Origin: CAZSBB01 sp964605235
Lineage (GTDB): Bacteria; Planctomycetota; Phycisphaerae; Phycisphaerales; Phycisphaeraceae
Length of the DNA stretch: 64,000 nt
Direction of reading: 5' to 3'
NCBI GenBank assembly: GCA_964605235.1
Contig: CAZSBB010000026.1
Coordinates: 1 to 64,000 of the forward strand
Part shown: positions 1 to 8,534 of the stretch, one piece after another
Position numbering within the stretch: position 1 is the stretch's first letter
Layout of the letters: each line of letters opens with the position of its first letter
The notes under the pieces: model-generated
The model's database searches: none
The model's input: the letters and a program-made list of their open reading frames with translations, nothing else
Told to the model about the DNA's origin: nothing
Made by a program: the position numbers and the translations under genes

Positions 1-200
1 AAACCCGTGGTTGACGAGCGCGCTTGATTCCGATCCGTCCCGGAGGGACGGCGGAAGCTTCCTTCACCCCTGCCGGGGTGAGGACATGCAAATGCGCTCT
101 TTTCCACGAGTTCCGCTGCGCTCCACTCGTGGCTACTTGCCTGCGCCCCCTTCAGGGGCGAAGAGCATGCACTGCCAACAGGTGGGCAACAGCAAGCCCT
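1..200. repeat. Cluster of short GC-rich palindromes at the left edge
   Basis: Four separate hairpin-forming palindromes follow one another: about 38-55 (arms around CGTCCC/GGGACG), 65-81 (CACCCC/GGGGTG), 105-133 (CCACGAGT/ACTCGTGG with a 13-base loop) and 145-159 (GCCCC/GGGGC). No convincing gene covers them; the short frames here have no recognisable product. They look like the dispersed REP-like elements common in planctomycete intergenic DNA. That family identity is inference; the palindromes themselves are directly visible. Confidence 0.55.
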
Positions 201-250
201 GACGCCCGGTGATCCGTCAGCACGGGTTGATCATCCAGATGCGCTGGCGC

Positions 251-1051
251 TCAGCGCGGGGCAATCATCGCCAGCAGTCGGCCGGCGCCGCCCAGGCGTG
301 CCGCATCACGGCGATGGCTGAAGAACAGGTCTTCCTGGCTGAAGGTGCAGAGCTGGGCGACATCGACCTGTGGAGCAGGCATGCCGGCGCGAGTAAGCTG
401 CAGCGCGGCCGCGGCGGACAGGTTCACATGCGGTTTGGGACCATGCTGGCGCTCGACCGCAGCTGCTAAATCCGCGGATTGAAATTGCTCCGCCACGTCC
501 TGATCCACCTCGTACTGCGGCGCCTGAATGCACGGGCCCACTGCGGCTGTCAGCCGGGAGGGGGTGAGTTGCCAGCGCTCGGCGAGCAGCGCCAGCGTCT
601 GGGGGATCACTCCCGCCACCAACCCGCGCCAGCCGGCGTGCACCGCCGCGACCACCTGACCATCGGAGCTGCTGACCAGCACCGGAACGCAGTCCGCCAC
701 GCGCACCGCCACAGGATGATCGGGCAGCGCGCTGCAGGCTGCGTCAGCGCTGGGCCGTTCATGGCAGTTGGCGGCTCCGGCCTCGATCACGACTGCGCCG
801 TGGACCTGACGCAGGAACTGGGGCTGGCGCTCCGTCAGTTGCAGCGCATCGAGCCAGCGTTGGTGGTTGACCTGCAGATGGGTGGGATCGTCGCCGGCTT
901 GGGCGCGCGGGGCGTCAAGGTTCAAGCTGGCGTGGCAGCCGGTGCTGACGCCGCCGCGGCGGGTGGAGAAGCCGTGCGTGACGCCGCAGCGGCGCAGCAC
1001 GGTGGATTCAAACCACTGCACGCCGTGGCGACTCTCACAGGAAACGAACAT
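251..1051 (-). CDS. pgeF: Peptidoglycan editing factor / multicopper-oxidase-like YfiH family protein
   Basis: 266-residue protein of the PgeF (YfiH, DUF152) family. These cytoplasmic Zn/Cu enzymes are linked to purine nucleoside phosphorolysis and to removal of wrongly built UDP-MurNAc-peptides. The three family metal ligands are present: His84 in RQVHG, Cys121 in VADCVPV, and His138 in AVHAGWRG. The last motif is the family signature, and a later AVGPCI block is also typical. I chose the ATG at 1051 because GGAG lies 8 bases upstream; a GTG seven codons earlier has no such support. It lies downstream of lepB on the same strand across a 353-base gap, so it probably has its own promoter. Family assignment is firm; the physiological substrate is not shown by sequence. 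Confidence 0.9.
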   Translation of the reverse strand: MFVSCESRHGVQWFESTVLRRCGVTHGFSTRRGGVSTGCHASLNLDAPRAQAGDDPTHLQVNHQRWLDALQLTERQPQFLRQVHGAVVIEAGAANCHERPSADAACSALPDHPVAVRVADCVPVLVSSSDGQVVAAVHAGWRGLVAGVIPQTLALLAERWQLTPSRLTAAVGPCIQAPQYEVDQDVAEQFQSADLAAAVERQHGPKPHVNLSAAAALQLTRAGMPAPQVDVAQLCTFSQEDLFFSHRRDAARLGGAGRLLAMIAPR

Positions 1052-1404
1052 CAGCGGGGCTCCGCGAAACACGTAGCCGTTTCAGGCCAATCGATAAACG
1101 TGTGGAAAAGGTGTTGAAATGGGTTCAGCCTACTTGACAACCGTCCAGGCGTGCTTCCTGCAGCAGCCCCACCCCAGAGGGGAAGCAGTGCCCAGCACAG
1201 CGACCAACCATCACAAGTTGTTACAGATGAGTTGGTTAGCAAGGCGTCACAGACGGACCTATAAGCAGGTATATATCTCTCTTGTGTCGCCGCGCTGCTG
1301 CATCGGAGGTCGGACATGGTTTTCCCCGATGTGGATAAGGTACACGGGGACGCTGTAACCAGACCGTTAGTCAATAGTTAGCTGCGTCCCCCTGGGTTGG
1401 GTGC
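1052..1404. other. 353-base intergenic region, no gene recognised
   Basis: The region lies between the end of lepB and the start of pgeF, both on the minus strand. I compared it by eye with SRP RNA, tmRNA, RNase P RNA and common riboswitch cores and saw no match. It is less GC-rich than its neighbours around 1200-1290 and contains a local GGGG-rich hairpin near 1170-1186. It could hold the pgeF promoter or a small RNA, but nothing decisive is visible. Confidence 0.4.
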
Positions 1405-3057
1405 TCAATGGATAAAGCGCAGCTCGCCGAAGTTGGGGACAAACGCCCGGCCGGTCGGTTGCCACGCCAGGGGCGCCGGGAAGTAGACGAAGAACGCCCG
1501 GCCGATCATGAGCTCGCGGGGGACGAGTCCTTCCTGTTGTTCGCCAGCGTGGAAATAGCGATGGCGGACCCATTCATCGACCATGGACCAGAATCGGCCG
1601 TCGTTGCTGGAGGGAGAGTTGTCACCGAGGCAGAAAAAGCGGTCGGGGTTGATGCGAACTGGTTCCCCCAGCCGCAGGTTGTCGCGTTTGAGCAGCGTGC
1701 CCAGGCCGGGGGCAGCAAGCGTTCCGGTGCTGGCGGAGTAGTAGAGGTCACGATCGACTTTCACGCCCAGCAATTCCACCGGAGCGCCGCTGACGCCGAT
1801 GCTCAGTTGCGGATACGCCTGCGGCGGGGGCCGGCGGCGCAACGTGTCGAGCGGCAGTTCGAAGCGCCATTGGCAGATGATTTCGCCATTGACCCAGAGC
1901 AAGGCCTGCTGATCGACGTACCACAGCTCCACCGGGGTGGCGACTCCGACCGGCAGCGGTTGGGTCTGTCCCTGCGCCAGCAGGCGAACCTGATGCTGGG
2001 CGTCAACGGCTTCCAGCCGCGCGGCGCCCTGGGCGTCGATGCTGGCGCGCAGCGTCAGGTCTGGAGCGGCGCTGTCCGGCTGGTCGAGCCGACTGGTGGT
2101 TTGCAGCGTGACCGCCAGGCCCGTGGTCTGCGGCAGGAACCGGACGGAGAGGCGAACATCCTCGATTGCTTCATGGGCGTCGCTGGGGCGGAACTGGTTG
2201 AAAGGATAGAACGCCATCGGCCCATAACCCGGGACCGCCGTGCCTTCGACCGCGCGGAGGAAGTCAAAATGCAGCGTGCCGGCACTGGCGAGGTCGTAGC
2301 GGTAGCTGCGGCGGCCGGCGATCCGCCAATGCTCGGGCTGGTCGGGAGCCCAGGGGTTTTGCCACGGATGCATCTGCCCCACCTGATCCATCCGCTGGCG
2401 GGACGGCTGGCCCAGGTCCATCGGCAGATAGGCGCTGTCGAACACCGGTTGCCAGACCGCCTGCTGCACTTTGAGCCGATCCGCCTTGCGGGCGATGTGC
2501 CAACTCTCCGCGCCGGCGTCGAGCGGCCGAATGTAGACATTGCCGTCGATGATGAACAGTTCCTCGCCGGGCAGACCCACCAGCCGCTTGATGAAATTAT
2601 CCTCCGGGCTCTGTGGGTTCTTGAACACCACCACATCCCAGCGCGTCGGCTCGTGCAGGCTGTAGATGTACTTGTGCACCAGAATGCGATCGCCATGTCG
2701 CGGCCAGGCGCGGGGTTCGCCTTTGGTGGTGGAGCCGGGCATCACATTGGGGAAGTGACACATCGGGCAGATCACCTCCACCGGCTTCTGCAGGGGCACC
2801 AGAATCTGCTTGCCGTCGGTGGTGGAGGCTCGGCCTTCCTGGGGCCAGTCGGCTTTGAAGGTGTAGCCACATTGCTCACAGGTCACGCGCACATGCTGGC
2901 CCAGCAGAGTGGGCGCCATGGAGCCTGTGGGAATGACGAAAGCTTCGACCACGTACGCGCGGAAGACGAAGGCGAGCACGAAGGCGATGACGATCGACTC
3001 AAGCGTTTCCTTGAGCGAGTCTTCCTGCCGGGGCGTGGGAGCGGGCTGGGTGGCCAT
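1405..3057 (-). CDS. lepB: Signal peptidase I with zinc-ribbon-like and beta-sandwich-like insertions
   Basis: 550-residue type I signal peptidase (S26 family), which removes signal peptides from exported proteins at the outer face of the inner membrane. An N-terminal membrane segment (about 19-37) leads to the catalytic serine in PTGSMAPT (Ser46). The catalytic lysine is in NFIKRLVGLPGE (Lys157), and the conserved box E, CLGDNSPSSNDG, is near the C-terminus. Typical bacterial enzymes have about 180-330 residues. Here a double CxxC module (Cys60/63 and Cys97/100) is inserted between serine and lysine. A roughly 300-residue domain lies between lysine and box E; its second half, with VELWYVDQQALLWVNGE, looks like a concanavalin-type sandwich. 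The ATG at 3057 is preferred over a TTG three codons earlier. A TACAAT box about 13 bases before the ATG suggests a very short leader. Confidence 0.93.
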   Translation of the reverse strand: MATQPAPTPRQEDSLKETLESIVIAFVLAFVFRAYVVEAFVIPTGSMAPTLLGQHVRVTCEQCGYTFKADWPQEGRASTTDGKQILVPLQKPVEVICPMCHFPNVMPGSTTKGEPRAWPRHGDRILVHKYIYSLHEPTRWDVVVFKNPQSPEDNFIKRLVGLPGEELFIIDGNVYIRPLDAGAESWHIARKADRLKVQQAVWQPVFDSAYLPMDLGQPSRQRMDQVGQMHPWQNPWAPDQPEHWRIAGRRSYRYDLASAGTLHFDFLRAVEGTAVPGYGPMAFYPFNQFRPSDAHEAIEDVRLSVRFLPQTTGLAVTLQTTSRLDQPDSAAPDLTLRASIDAQGAARLEAVDAQHQVRLLAQGQTQPLPVGVATPVELWYVDQQALLWVNGEIICQWRFELPLDTLRRRPPPQAYPQLSIGVSGAPVELLGVKVDRDLYYSASTGTLAAPGLGTLLKRDNLRLGEPVRINPDRFFCLGDNSPSSNDGRFWSMVDEWVRHRYFHAGEQQEGLVPRELMIGRAFFVYFPAPLAWQPTGRAFVPNFGELRFIH

Positions 3058-3159
3058 GAGGGGCAATTGTAGCGGGGCCGGCGGGCGCCGTTTGCGCCGG
3101 GTAAAACCTGCAGCTACGCCGCGTGAAGCCGGCGCCGGGCTGCGGAACCAGCGCGCCGG

Positions 3160-4371
3160 TTATTCCGCTTCGGCACTGACGGAACGAAACGCCATCAGGC
3201 AGGCGGTGTGGCTGTGCAGATAGTTCTGGCCCTGGATGGGGCCGATCTCTCCCCCGGCGAAAAAGCCCGCCAGCGGCGCCTGTCCCAGGGCGTCGGCGAC
3301 CAGGTTGGCGTCCTGGTGCGGCTGACCAAACAGGCGATCGCCGCGCCCGCTGCAGGAGAACAGCAGCGCGCCCGAAGCCGGCCCGTGCAGACGCTGCCCA
3401 TCGAGCAGCAGCCGCAGGTCATCCAGCGCGGTGTGGCGATCGTGCACGTGGAATTGCACCGTCTGACCCACGCGCACCTGCGGGTCATTGATCGCCAGGT
3501 AGCCGGCGTCGTGGTCGATGGTCAGCACATTGCGAATCAGAAAATCGCCCCGGCCGAAGCGGTCCTGATATTCATTAAGCACCCGCCCCACCAGCAGGCC
3601 GTTGCGTTCCACCAGTTGCCGCTGCGCCGGCTCCAGCTCATGCAGCAGGTCCGCGACCACGCGCACCGCCGGGCGCCCGCCCAGCTCCTGCACCACATGC
3701 CGCCGGGCTTTGGTGATGACCAGCGGCCGCCCCACCGGCAAACACCCCTGACTGACCGTGCAGTCCACGCGCACGTCGCCGGCGATGGTCAACCCCACCG
3801 CGCCTTCGCGCAGCACTTCACCATCAATCAGCAGGCGATTCTTGCCCGGTTCCCGAAAGGCGCTGGCCATCCCGCCGCACACCGGCACACCCGGCAACGC
3901 ATCGCCCAAGGCGGGCAGCAGGCGCACCGTCGGCGTGCTGAACGGGTCCGCCAGCATGATCATGCCGCGCAGGTCGGCTTCATCCGGATTCAGGCTCGAC
4001 GCCAGTTGCTCCGGAGCGCTCAGCAACGCCGGCCAGTCCAGCTTCAGGTAGCTGAACGGCAACAACTCCGCCCCCGGCAACGTGCCCAGCAGCACCGTCA
4101 GCCCGGCGCGGCGCTGCACCTCGCGCCGCACCCCGATCACACCTTCCGCGGTGCAGCCGAGCGTATGCGCCGGGTCGCACAGATCCGTCAGGCAGCGCTG
4201 GATCAGCTCAAACTGATCGGCGTGCTCGGGCGTGGCGAACACCACCGCCAGATCGACCGGGCCGGCGAGCTGCGGCCGCAGCAGCGCTTCGATCTGCCGC
4301 AGGGCGTCGGCGGTCAGCGACGCATCGCTTAAGGCGCTGACAAATCGAAGCTGGGTGGAGGTATGCGCCAT
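3160..4371 (-). CDS. FIST N and C domain sensor protein
   Basis: 403-residue soluble protein with FIST_N followed by FIST_C, a sensory module proposed to bind small ligands such as amino acids. The N-terminal half has the typical opening (FVSALSDASLTADAL) and the glycine-rich TLGCTAEGVIG strand. The C-terminal half has the DRHTALDDLRLLL region and the FSCSGRGDRLFG motif, followed by GFFAGGEIGPI and the C-terminal LHSHTACLMAF. No kinase, GGDEF or other output domain is attached and none is next door, so it acts alone or with a distant partner. The start ATG at 4371 has only a weak ribosome site. Family call is solid; ligand and pathway are unknown. Confidence 0.85.
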   Translation of the reverse strand: MAHTSTQLRFVSALSDASLTADALRQIEALLRPQLAGPVDLAVVFATPEHADQFELIQRCLTDLCDPAHTLGCTAEGVIGVRREVQRRAGLTVLLGTLPGAELLPFSYLKLDWPALLSAPEQLASSLNPDEADLRGMIMLADPFSTPTVRLLPALGDALPGVPVCGGMASAFREPGKNRLLIDGEVLREGAVGLTIAGDVRVDCTVSQGCLPVGRPLVITKARRHVVQELGGRPAVRVVADLLHELEPAQRQLVERNGLLVGRVLNEYQDRFGRGDFLIRNVLTIDHDAGYLAINDPQVRVGQTVQFHVHDRHTALDDLRLLLDGQRLHGPASGALLFSCSGRGDRLFGQPHQDANLVADALGQAPLAGFFAGGEIGPIQGQNYLHSHTACLMAFRSVSAEAE

Positions 4372-4627
4372 ACAGGTTTCCGCGTCCGAGCGGCATCATA
4401 GCGAAGGACGCGCAGAGCGGATGGCAGGTCAACACGCTCACGGCGCGGGGCACATAAAAACAGCACCGCGCGGTTAAGCAACGGTGCTGGTGGGAAGAGA
4501 GAGCAAGTTGATGTCTTTGAGCATAACCAACCCGACGCGCAAATCAAGCCCCTGCCGGGCAATCATCCCGAATTGACGCCTGGGCACAGGCTGCGGCGGC
4601 AAGCACAAGTTGCAGCATGAGCGTCAT

Positions 4628-5443
4628 TTATCCCCGCCGGACCGAGGTGGGATTTTGTCCCACGATACGCCGGAATTGCTTATTAAAATGCTGCGGATCA
4701 GGCATTCCGACATACTCCGCCACCCGGGCGACGGGCATGTCCGTGAGCAACAGCAGATCGCGGGCCCACTGCATACGACGTTGCAGGAAATAGCGGGGAA
4801 TGGTCATGCCAAACCGCTGGCGAAACAGGCGGGCAAGGTAGTTCTGACTCAGTTCCACTTCACGCGCCAGCTGCGGCACATTCAGGGGCGCATCGAGCCG
4901 GCGTTCCAGCAGCATGGCGGCGCGTTCGACCGCCTGCACCGCCCGGGCCCCGGCGACCGGCGCGCCGGGGGCCTGATGATGCCGCGCCATCCACAGCAGC
5001 AACTCCAGCAACGCCGCGGACGCCGCCGCCTGGGCATGCGCATCAGGCACCGCTCCCGCGAGGTGGCGCACCACGGTCATCACCCGGCGTTCGGCTCCTT
5101 CGCGCCACGGCCCCAGCGCCGCATGCAGCGGCAGCGCCACGTCAGGCGCGACGTTGCGCCGGGCGGGTTCGAAATGGATGCAGTAATGCTGGCCCGGCTG
5201 CGGCAGGTGATAGCTGGTGGTGCTGCCGCGCGGGGAAAACGTGAAGTCCCCCGGCTGCAGATTCACCGCCACGCCGCCGTGACGCATCTGCGCAAAGTAG
5301 CCGTACAGATGCAGCGCGTGGCTGGAACCCTGGTGATAGTGGTGCGTGAAGCCCTGGTCCGACAACGGATAGATGCCCGCCCGGATCACCCGGGGCAAGG
5401 CCCCCAGCGGCCAGCGCAGCACCCCCAGTGGTACTGATGACAT
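4628..5443 (-). CDS. AraC family transcriptional regulator
   Basis: 271-residue AraC/XylS-type activator. The N-terminal part has a cupin-like sensing domain, with histidines in HHYHQGS and LQPGDFTF typical of sugar-arm domains. The last about 100 residues are the double helix-turn-helix: the first helix pair is around LNVPQLAREVELSQNYLARLF, the second around MPVARVAEYVGMPDPQHFNKQF. The ATG at 5443 is chosen because AAGGA stands 7 bases upstream; an in-frame start 27 codons earlier lacks this. It is transcribed away from the PhyH-type dioxygenase at 5619 with a 175-base shared upstream region, so that gene is the obvious regulatory target. This is a planctomycete-style pairing; the inducer cannot be told. 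Confidence 0.92.
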   Translation of the reverse strand: MSSVPLGVLRWPLGALPRVIRAGIYPLSDQGFTHHYHQGSSHALHLYGYFAQMRHGGVAVNLQPGDFTFSPRGSTTSYHLPQPGQHYCIHFEPARRNVAPDVALPLHAALGPWREGAERRVMTVVRHLAGAVPDAHAQAAASAALLELLLWMARHHQAPGAPVAGARAVQAVERAAMLLERRLDAPLNVPQLAREVELSQNYLARLFRQRFGMTIPRYFLQRRMQWARDLLLLTDMPVARVAEYVGMPDPQHFNKQFRRIVGQNPTSVRRG

Positions 5444-5618
5444 TGTTGAATCCTTACCATTCATACATGGTTCCAGACTATTGTAATCCGCGGCATTCTC
5501 GGAACAATACCGCTGGTCAGACAATACCGGCCTGCCTGCCCCCGGGCGTCAGTCCGGATCGACACCAACCCGTTTCCGCCCCCCCGCCTCCCTCCCCTGT
5601 TGCTCGGAGAAATGATGC

Positions 5619-6458
5619 ATGTTGACGCCCGCCCAGATTGAGCAGTACCGCCGCGATGGCTTTCTCGTGGTCAGCGGCTTGTTCACCCCCGCAGAACTTG
5701 ATGAACTGGAGGCCGCATTCGACGGCGTGGTGCAGCGCCGGCTGGCGGCCCGCGCGGAATTGGATGTGCTCTGGGCGGGGGACTGGAAAGACAGCCTGGG
5801 CGCCATGACCCTGCTGCACACCCATGATGTGCAGGCCTACGACGCCGCCTGGACCCGCTGGCTGCTGCATGACCACCTGACCAGCGCCATGGCGGACGTG
5901 CTGGGCAGTCCCAACGTGCAGTTGCATCACACCAAACTGTTCCAGAAGCCCCCCGCCAACGGCGGCGCGTTCCCCATGCACCAGGACTACCCCTACTTCC
6001 CCCACCAACAGCACACCATGACGGCAGGCATCATCCACCTGACCGACACCGACGAAACCATGGGCTGTGTGCGCTGCGTGCCCGGCAGCCATCGCAACGG
6101 ACCTTTGACCCCCTACCGGCAACCCAACGGCGGCGTGCAGAACTGGTATCTCGATCCCCGGCAATACCCCATTGACGACGCCACCCCCGCCCTCGCCAAA
6201 CGCGGCGATGTGGTGTTCTTCAATTACCTGACCATCCACGGCTCCGGGCCCAATCGCTCGGATCGCGCCCGCAAAACCGTCCTGGTGCAATTCCGCGACC
6301 CCAGCGATCGCCCCACCCGCAAAGCTCACGAACACAGCAACGCCCAGGGCATGATGCTGCGCGGCATCAACCCCCTGGCGAACTGGGCGGGCAATGTGGT
6401 CGAGGACAAAACCACCGAACGCGTGCTGGCGGCGGGCGCGCCGGCGGGAACGCACTGA
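5619..6458 (+). CDS. Phytanoyl-CoA dioxygenase (PhyH) family protein
   Basis: 279-residue Fe(II)/2-oxoglutarate-dependent oxygenase of the PhyH family. The iron-binding facial triad is visible: His121 and Asp123 in FPMHQDYPYF and His207 in YLTIHGSGPN. The arginine-bearing segment RSDRARKT follows, as expected for 2-oxoglutarate binding. The VRCVPGSHRNG motif is also typical of the family. A ribosome site (GGAG) lies 8 bases before the ATG. Divergent orientation from the AraC regulator suggests inducible expression. Planctomycete genomes hold many PhyH paralogues whose substrates are mostly unknown, so only the reaction class (hydroxylation) should be inferred. The gene ends just before the convergent metXW gene. 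Confidence 0.9.
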   Translation: MLTPAQIEQYRRDGFLVVSGLFTPAELDELEAAFDGVVQRRLAARAELDVLWAGDWKDSLGAMTLLHTHDVQAYDAAWTRWLLHDHLTSAMADVLGSPNVQLHHTKLFQKPPANGGAFPMHQDYPYFPHQQHTMTAGIIHLTDTDETMGCVRCVPGSHRNGPLTPYRQPNGGVQNWYLDPRQYPIDDATPALAKRGDVVFFNYLTIHGSGPNRSDRARKTVLVQFRDPSDRPTRKAHEHSNAQGMMLRGINPLANWAGNVVEDKTTERVLAAGAPAGTH

Positions 6459-6527
6459 TGCTGCGTGGCCAGTAACAGATGTGCGCGTCACTTTCCCCCG
6501 GCCATTGAGCGGGGGCTAAATGAGCGT

Positions 6528-8357
6528 TCAATCCCGGCTGATGACGAAGATCGCCAGGTCGGCGTTGAGGTTCGGATCCTCCGTCACCTGCTGGTTCTTC
6601 TCGGTGTCGAGGAAGATTTCGCGGTGGATGCGGATTTTCCGGCTGGCGCAGAATTCCTGCCAGTCCAGCACGCTCAGGAACCGGCGGTTGGGCGTGTTGT
6701 ACCAGGCGTAATGCAGCAGGCCGGTTTCGCTCGCGGGGCTGCGGCCGGTCTGCGCCAGGGCGGTGCGGATCTTGTGATACGCAAAGTTCGGGAAGCTGAC
6801 GATGCAGCGCCGCCCGACGCGCAGGATTTCATCCACGATGCCTTCAGTGCGGGTGATCGATTGCAGGGTCTGCGACAGCACCACGTAGTCGAACTGGCGG
6901 TCATTGAAGTCGGGCAGGCCTTCGTTGAGGTCCGACTGCACCACGTCCAGCCCCTTGCGCAGCGAGGCGAGGATGGCGTATTCCTCAAGCTCGACGCCCA
7001 GCAGGCGTTTGTGCCCGCGCTTGGCGAGGCGCGCCAGGAACTCGCCGTTGCCGCAGCCCAGGTCCAGCACGCTGGCGCCGGGTTCGACCAGTTCCAGCAG
7101 CAGGTCGTAGTCCAGGCGTTTGTTGTGGAAGATGCTCGCGGGGTTGCCCGCCGGCTCGTCGTCATCTTCATCTTCCAGATGCGATCGGTTGGCGAGAAAC
7201 GCCCGCAGCATTTCGCCATAGCGGTCGAAGCTGTCTTCGAGCAGGAACGCATCGTGGCCGGCCGGACTGGCGACATTGCAGTAGCTGACTGACTTGTTGT
7301 CCGCGATCAGGCTGTCAACGATCTCACGCGATTGCGCCGCGGGAAACAGCCAGTCGCTGGTGAAACTCAGCACCAGGAAGCGGCAGGTCGTCGGCTTGAG
7401 CGCTGCGTCCAGGTCGTCGCGGGGCCCCGCCAGATCGAACAGGTCCATCGCCATGGTGATCTTGACGTAACTGTTGGCGTCAAAGCGTTCGACGAACTTG
7501 TCGCCCTGATGCGCCAGATAAGAACCGACCGAGAACTTGCGTTCGAACTGGCTGGCGACATCGCGCGGCTGGAAGCGGTCGGGGTCAAACTTGCGGCTCA
7601 TCGCTTCGGGCGACAGGTAGGTGATGTGCCCGAGCATGCGCGCCAGCGCCAGCCCGACCGCCGGACCGCCGTCGGGATGGTCGTAGTACTGCCCGCCGTG
7701 AAAATGGGGATCACGGGTGATGGCGTTGCGGCCGACCACGTCGAACGCCAGAGCCTGCGCCGTGAGGGTCGGGCCGGAGGCGAGCACTGCCGCGAGGGCG
7801 ATCTGTCTGGGATGGCGCGTCGCCCAGCAGAGGGTCTGATGTCCGCCCAGCGATCCGCCCACCACGGCATGGAGGCGGGTGATGCCCAGATGGGCGATCA
7901 GCCGCTGCTGGGCATCGACCATGTCCTCCACGGTGATGACGGGGAAGTCCGCGCCGTAGCGTTTGCCGGTCTGCGGATGGATGCTGTTGGGGCCGGTGGT
8001 GCCGCGGCAGCCGCCCAGAATGTTGGAGCAGATGACGAAGTACTTGTCGGTGTCGATGGGTTTGCCGGGCCCGATGACCAGATCCCACCAGCCGGGATCG
8101 TCCTGCTGGTCATGCCGGGCGGCATGGGAATCGCCCGAGAGCGCATGGCAAACCAGCACCGCATTGCTCTTGCGGCGGTTGAGCTTGCCCCAGGTTTCGT
8201 AGGACACCACCAGCTCCGGCAGTTCGCCGCCCTTCTCCAGCTTGATCGGCCCGGCAAAGCGCGCGGCTTTGGCGTAGCGCAACGGCGTGGCGGAGCGGTT
8301 GCTGTCGGAACTGTCGAACACGTCGGATTCAGATGGAACGGGCGTGCCTGCGCTCAT
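6528..8357 (-). CDS. metXW: Fused homoserine O-acetyltransferase and MetW
   Basis: 609-residue natural fusion. Residues about 25-385 are MetX, the alpha/beta-hydrolase that acetylates homoserine with acetyl-CoA. The nucleophile Ser169 is in VVGGSLGGHQ; the catalytic Asp is in FTSDWLFP and the catalytic His in SPAGHDAFLLE. The DPGWWDL and NILGGCRGTTGP motifs are also diagnostic. After a short acidic linker (EDEDDDEP), residues about 414-609 are MetW, a methyltransferase-fold protein with the glycine-rich motif LDLGCGNGEF. MetX and MetW are usually adjacent genes; here one chain links them, which supports a physical partnership. metY lies upstream on the same strand, beyond an intervening GH1 gene. 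The true acyl donor (acetyl or succinyl) cannot be settled by eye. Confidence 0.93.
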   Translation of the reverse strand: MSAGTPVPSESDVFDSSDSNRSATPLRYAKAARFAGPIKLEKGGELPELVVSYETWGKLNRRKSNAVLVCHALSGDSHAARHDQQDDPGWWDLVIGPGKPIDTDKYFVICSNILGGCRGTTGPNSIHPQTGKRYGADFPVITVEDMVDAQQRLIAHLGITRLHAVVGGSLGGHQTLCWATRHPRQIALAAVLASGPTLTAQALAFDVVGRNAITRDPHFHGGQYYDHPDGGPAVGLALARMLGHITYLSPEAMSRKFDPDRFQPRDVASQFERKFSVGSYLAHQGDKFVERFDANSYVKITMAMDLFDLAGPRDDLDAALKPTTCRFLVLSFTSDWLFPAAQSREIVDSLIADNKSVSYCNVASPAGHDAFLLEDSFDRYGEMLRAFLANRSHLEDEDDDEPAGNPASIFHNKRLDYDLLLELVEPGASVLDLGCGNGEFLARLAKRGHKRLLGVELEEYAILASLRKGLDVVQSDLNEGLPDFNDRQFDYVVLSQTLQSITRTEGIVDEILRVGRRCIVSFPNFAYHKIRTALAQTGRSPASETGLLHYAWYNTPNRRFLSVLDWQEFCASRKIRIHREIFLDTEKNQQVTEDPNLNADLAIFVISRD

Positions 8358-8427
8358 GTCAGGATGCTAACGTTTTTCGCCCGCCATGCGAACCCCCCCG
8401 CCAGCGCAAACGCATGTGCCGCGATTG

Positions 8428-8516
8428 ACGAGCCCCGCGCGTCAGCATGGGGTTGCGGCGCAGCCACCCCGACAGGACGCAACGCAAAGCACCCCTCCCT
8501 CACGGTCGGGACTCGT
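8428..8516. repeat. Inverted-repeat element, family B, copy 1
   Basis: About 89 bases bounded by ACGAG and CTCGT, with imperfect 26-base inverted arms. The right arm read in reverse matches the left arm of the copies at 16230-16321 and 21987-22075, so this copy is in the opposite orientation to them. It sits between the GH1 gene and metXW. No internal gene. Confidence 0.75.
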
Positions 8517-8534
8517 CCAGGCGCAGCGGCAACC

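Noticed and set aside
1408..3072. A 554-codon open frame on the plus strand opposite lepB
   Set aside because: It is the exact antisense of lepB; its translation is low-complexity and Arg/Gly/His-rich with no domain. High GC content opens such frames widely in this window.
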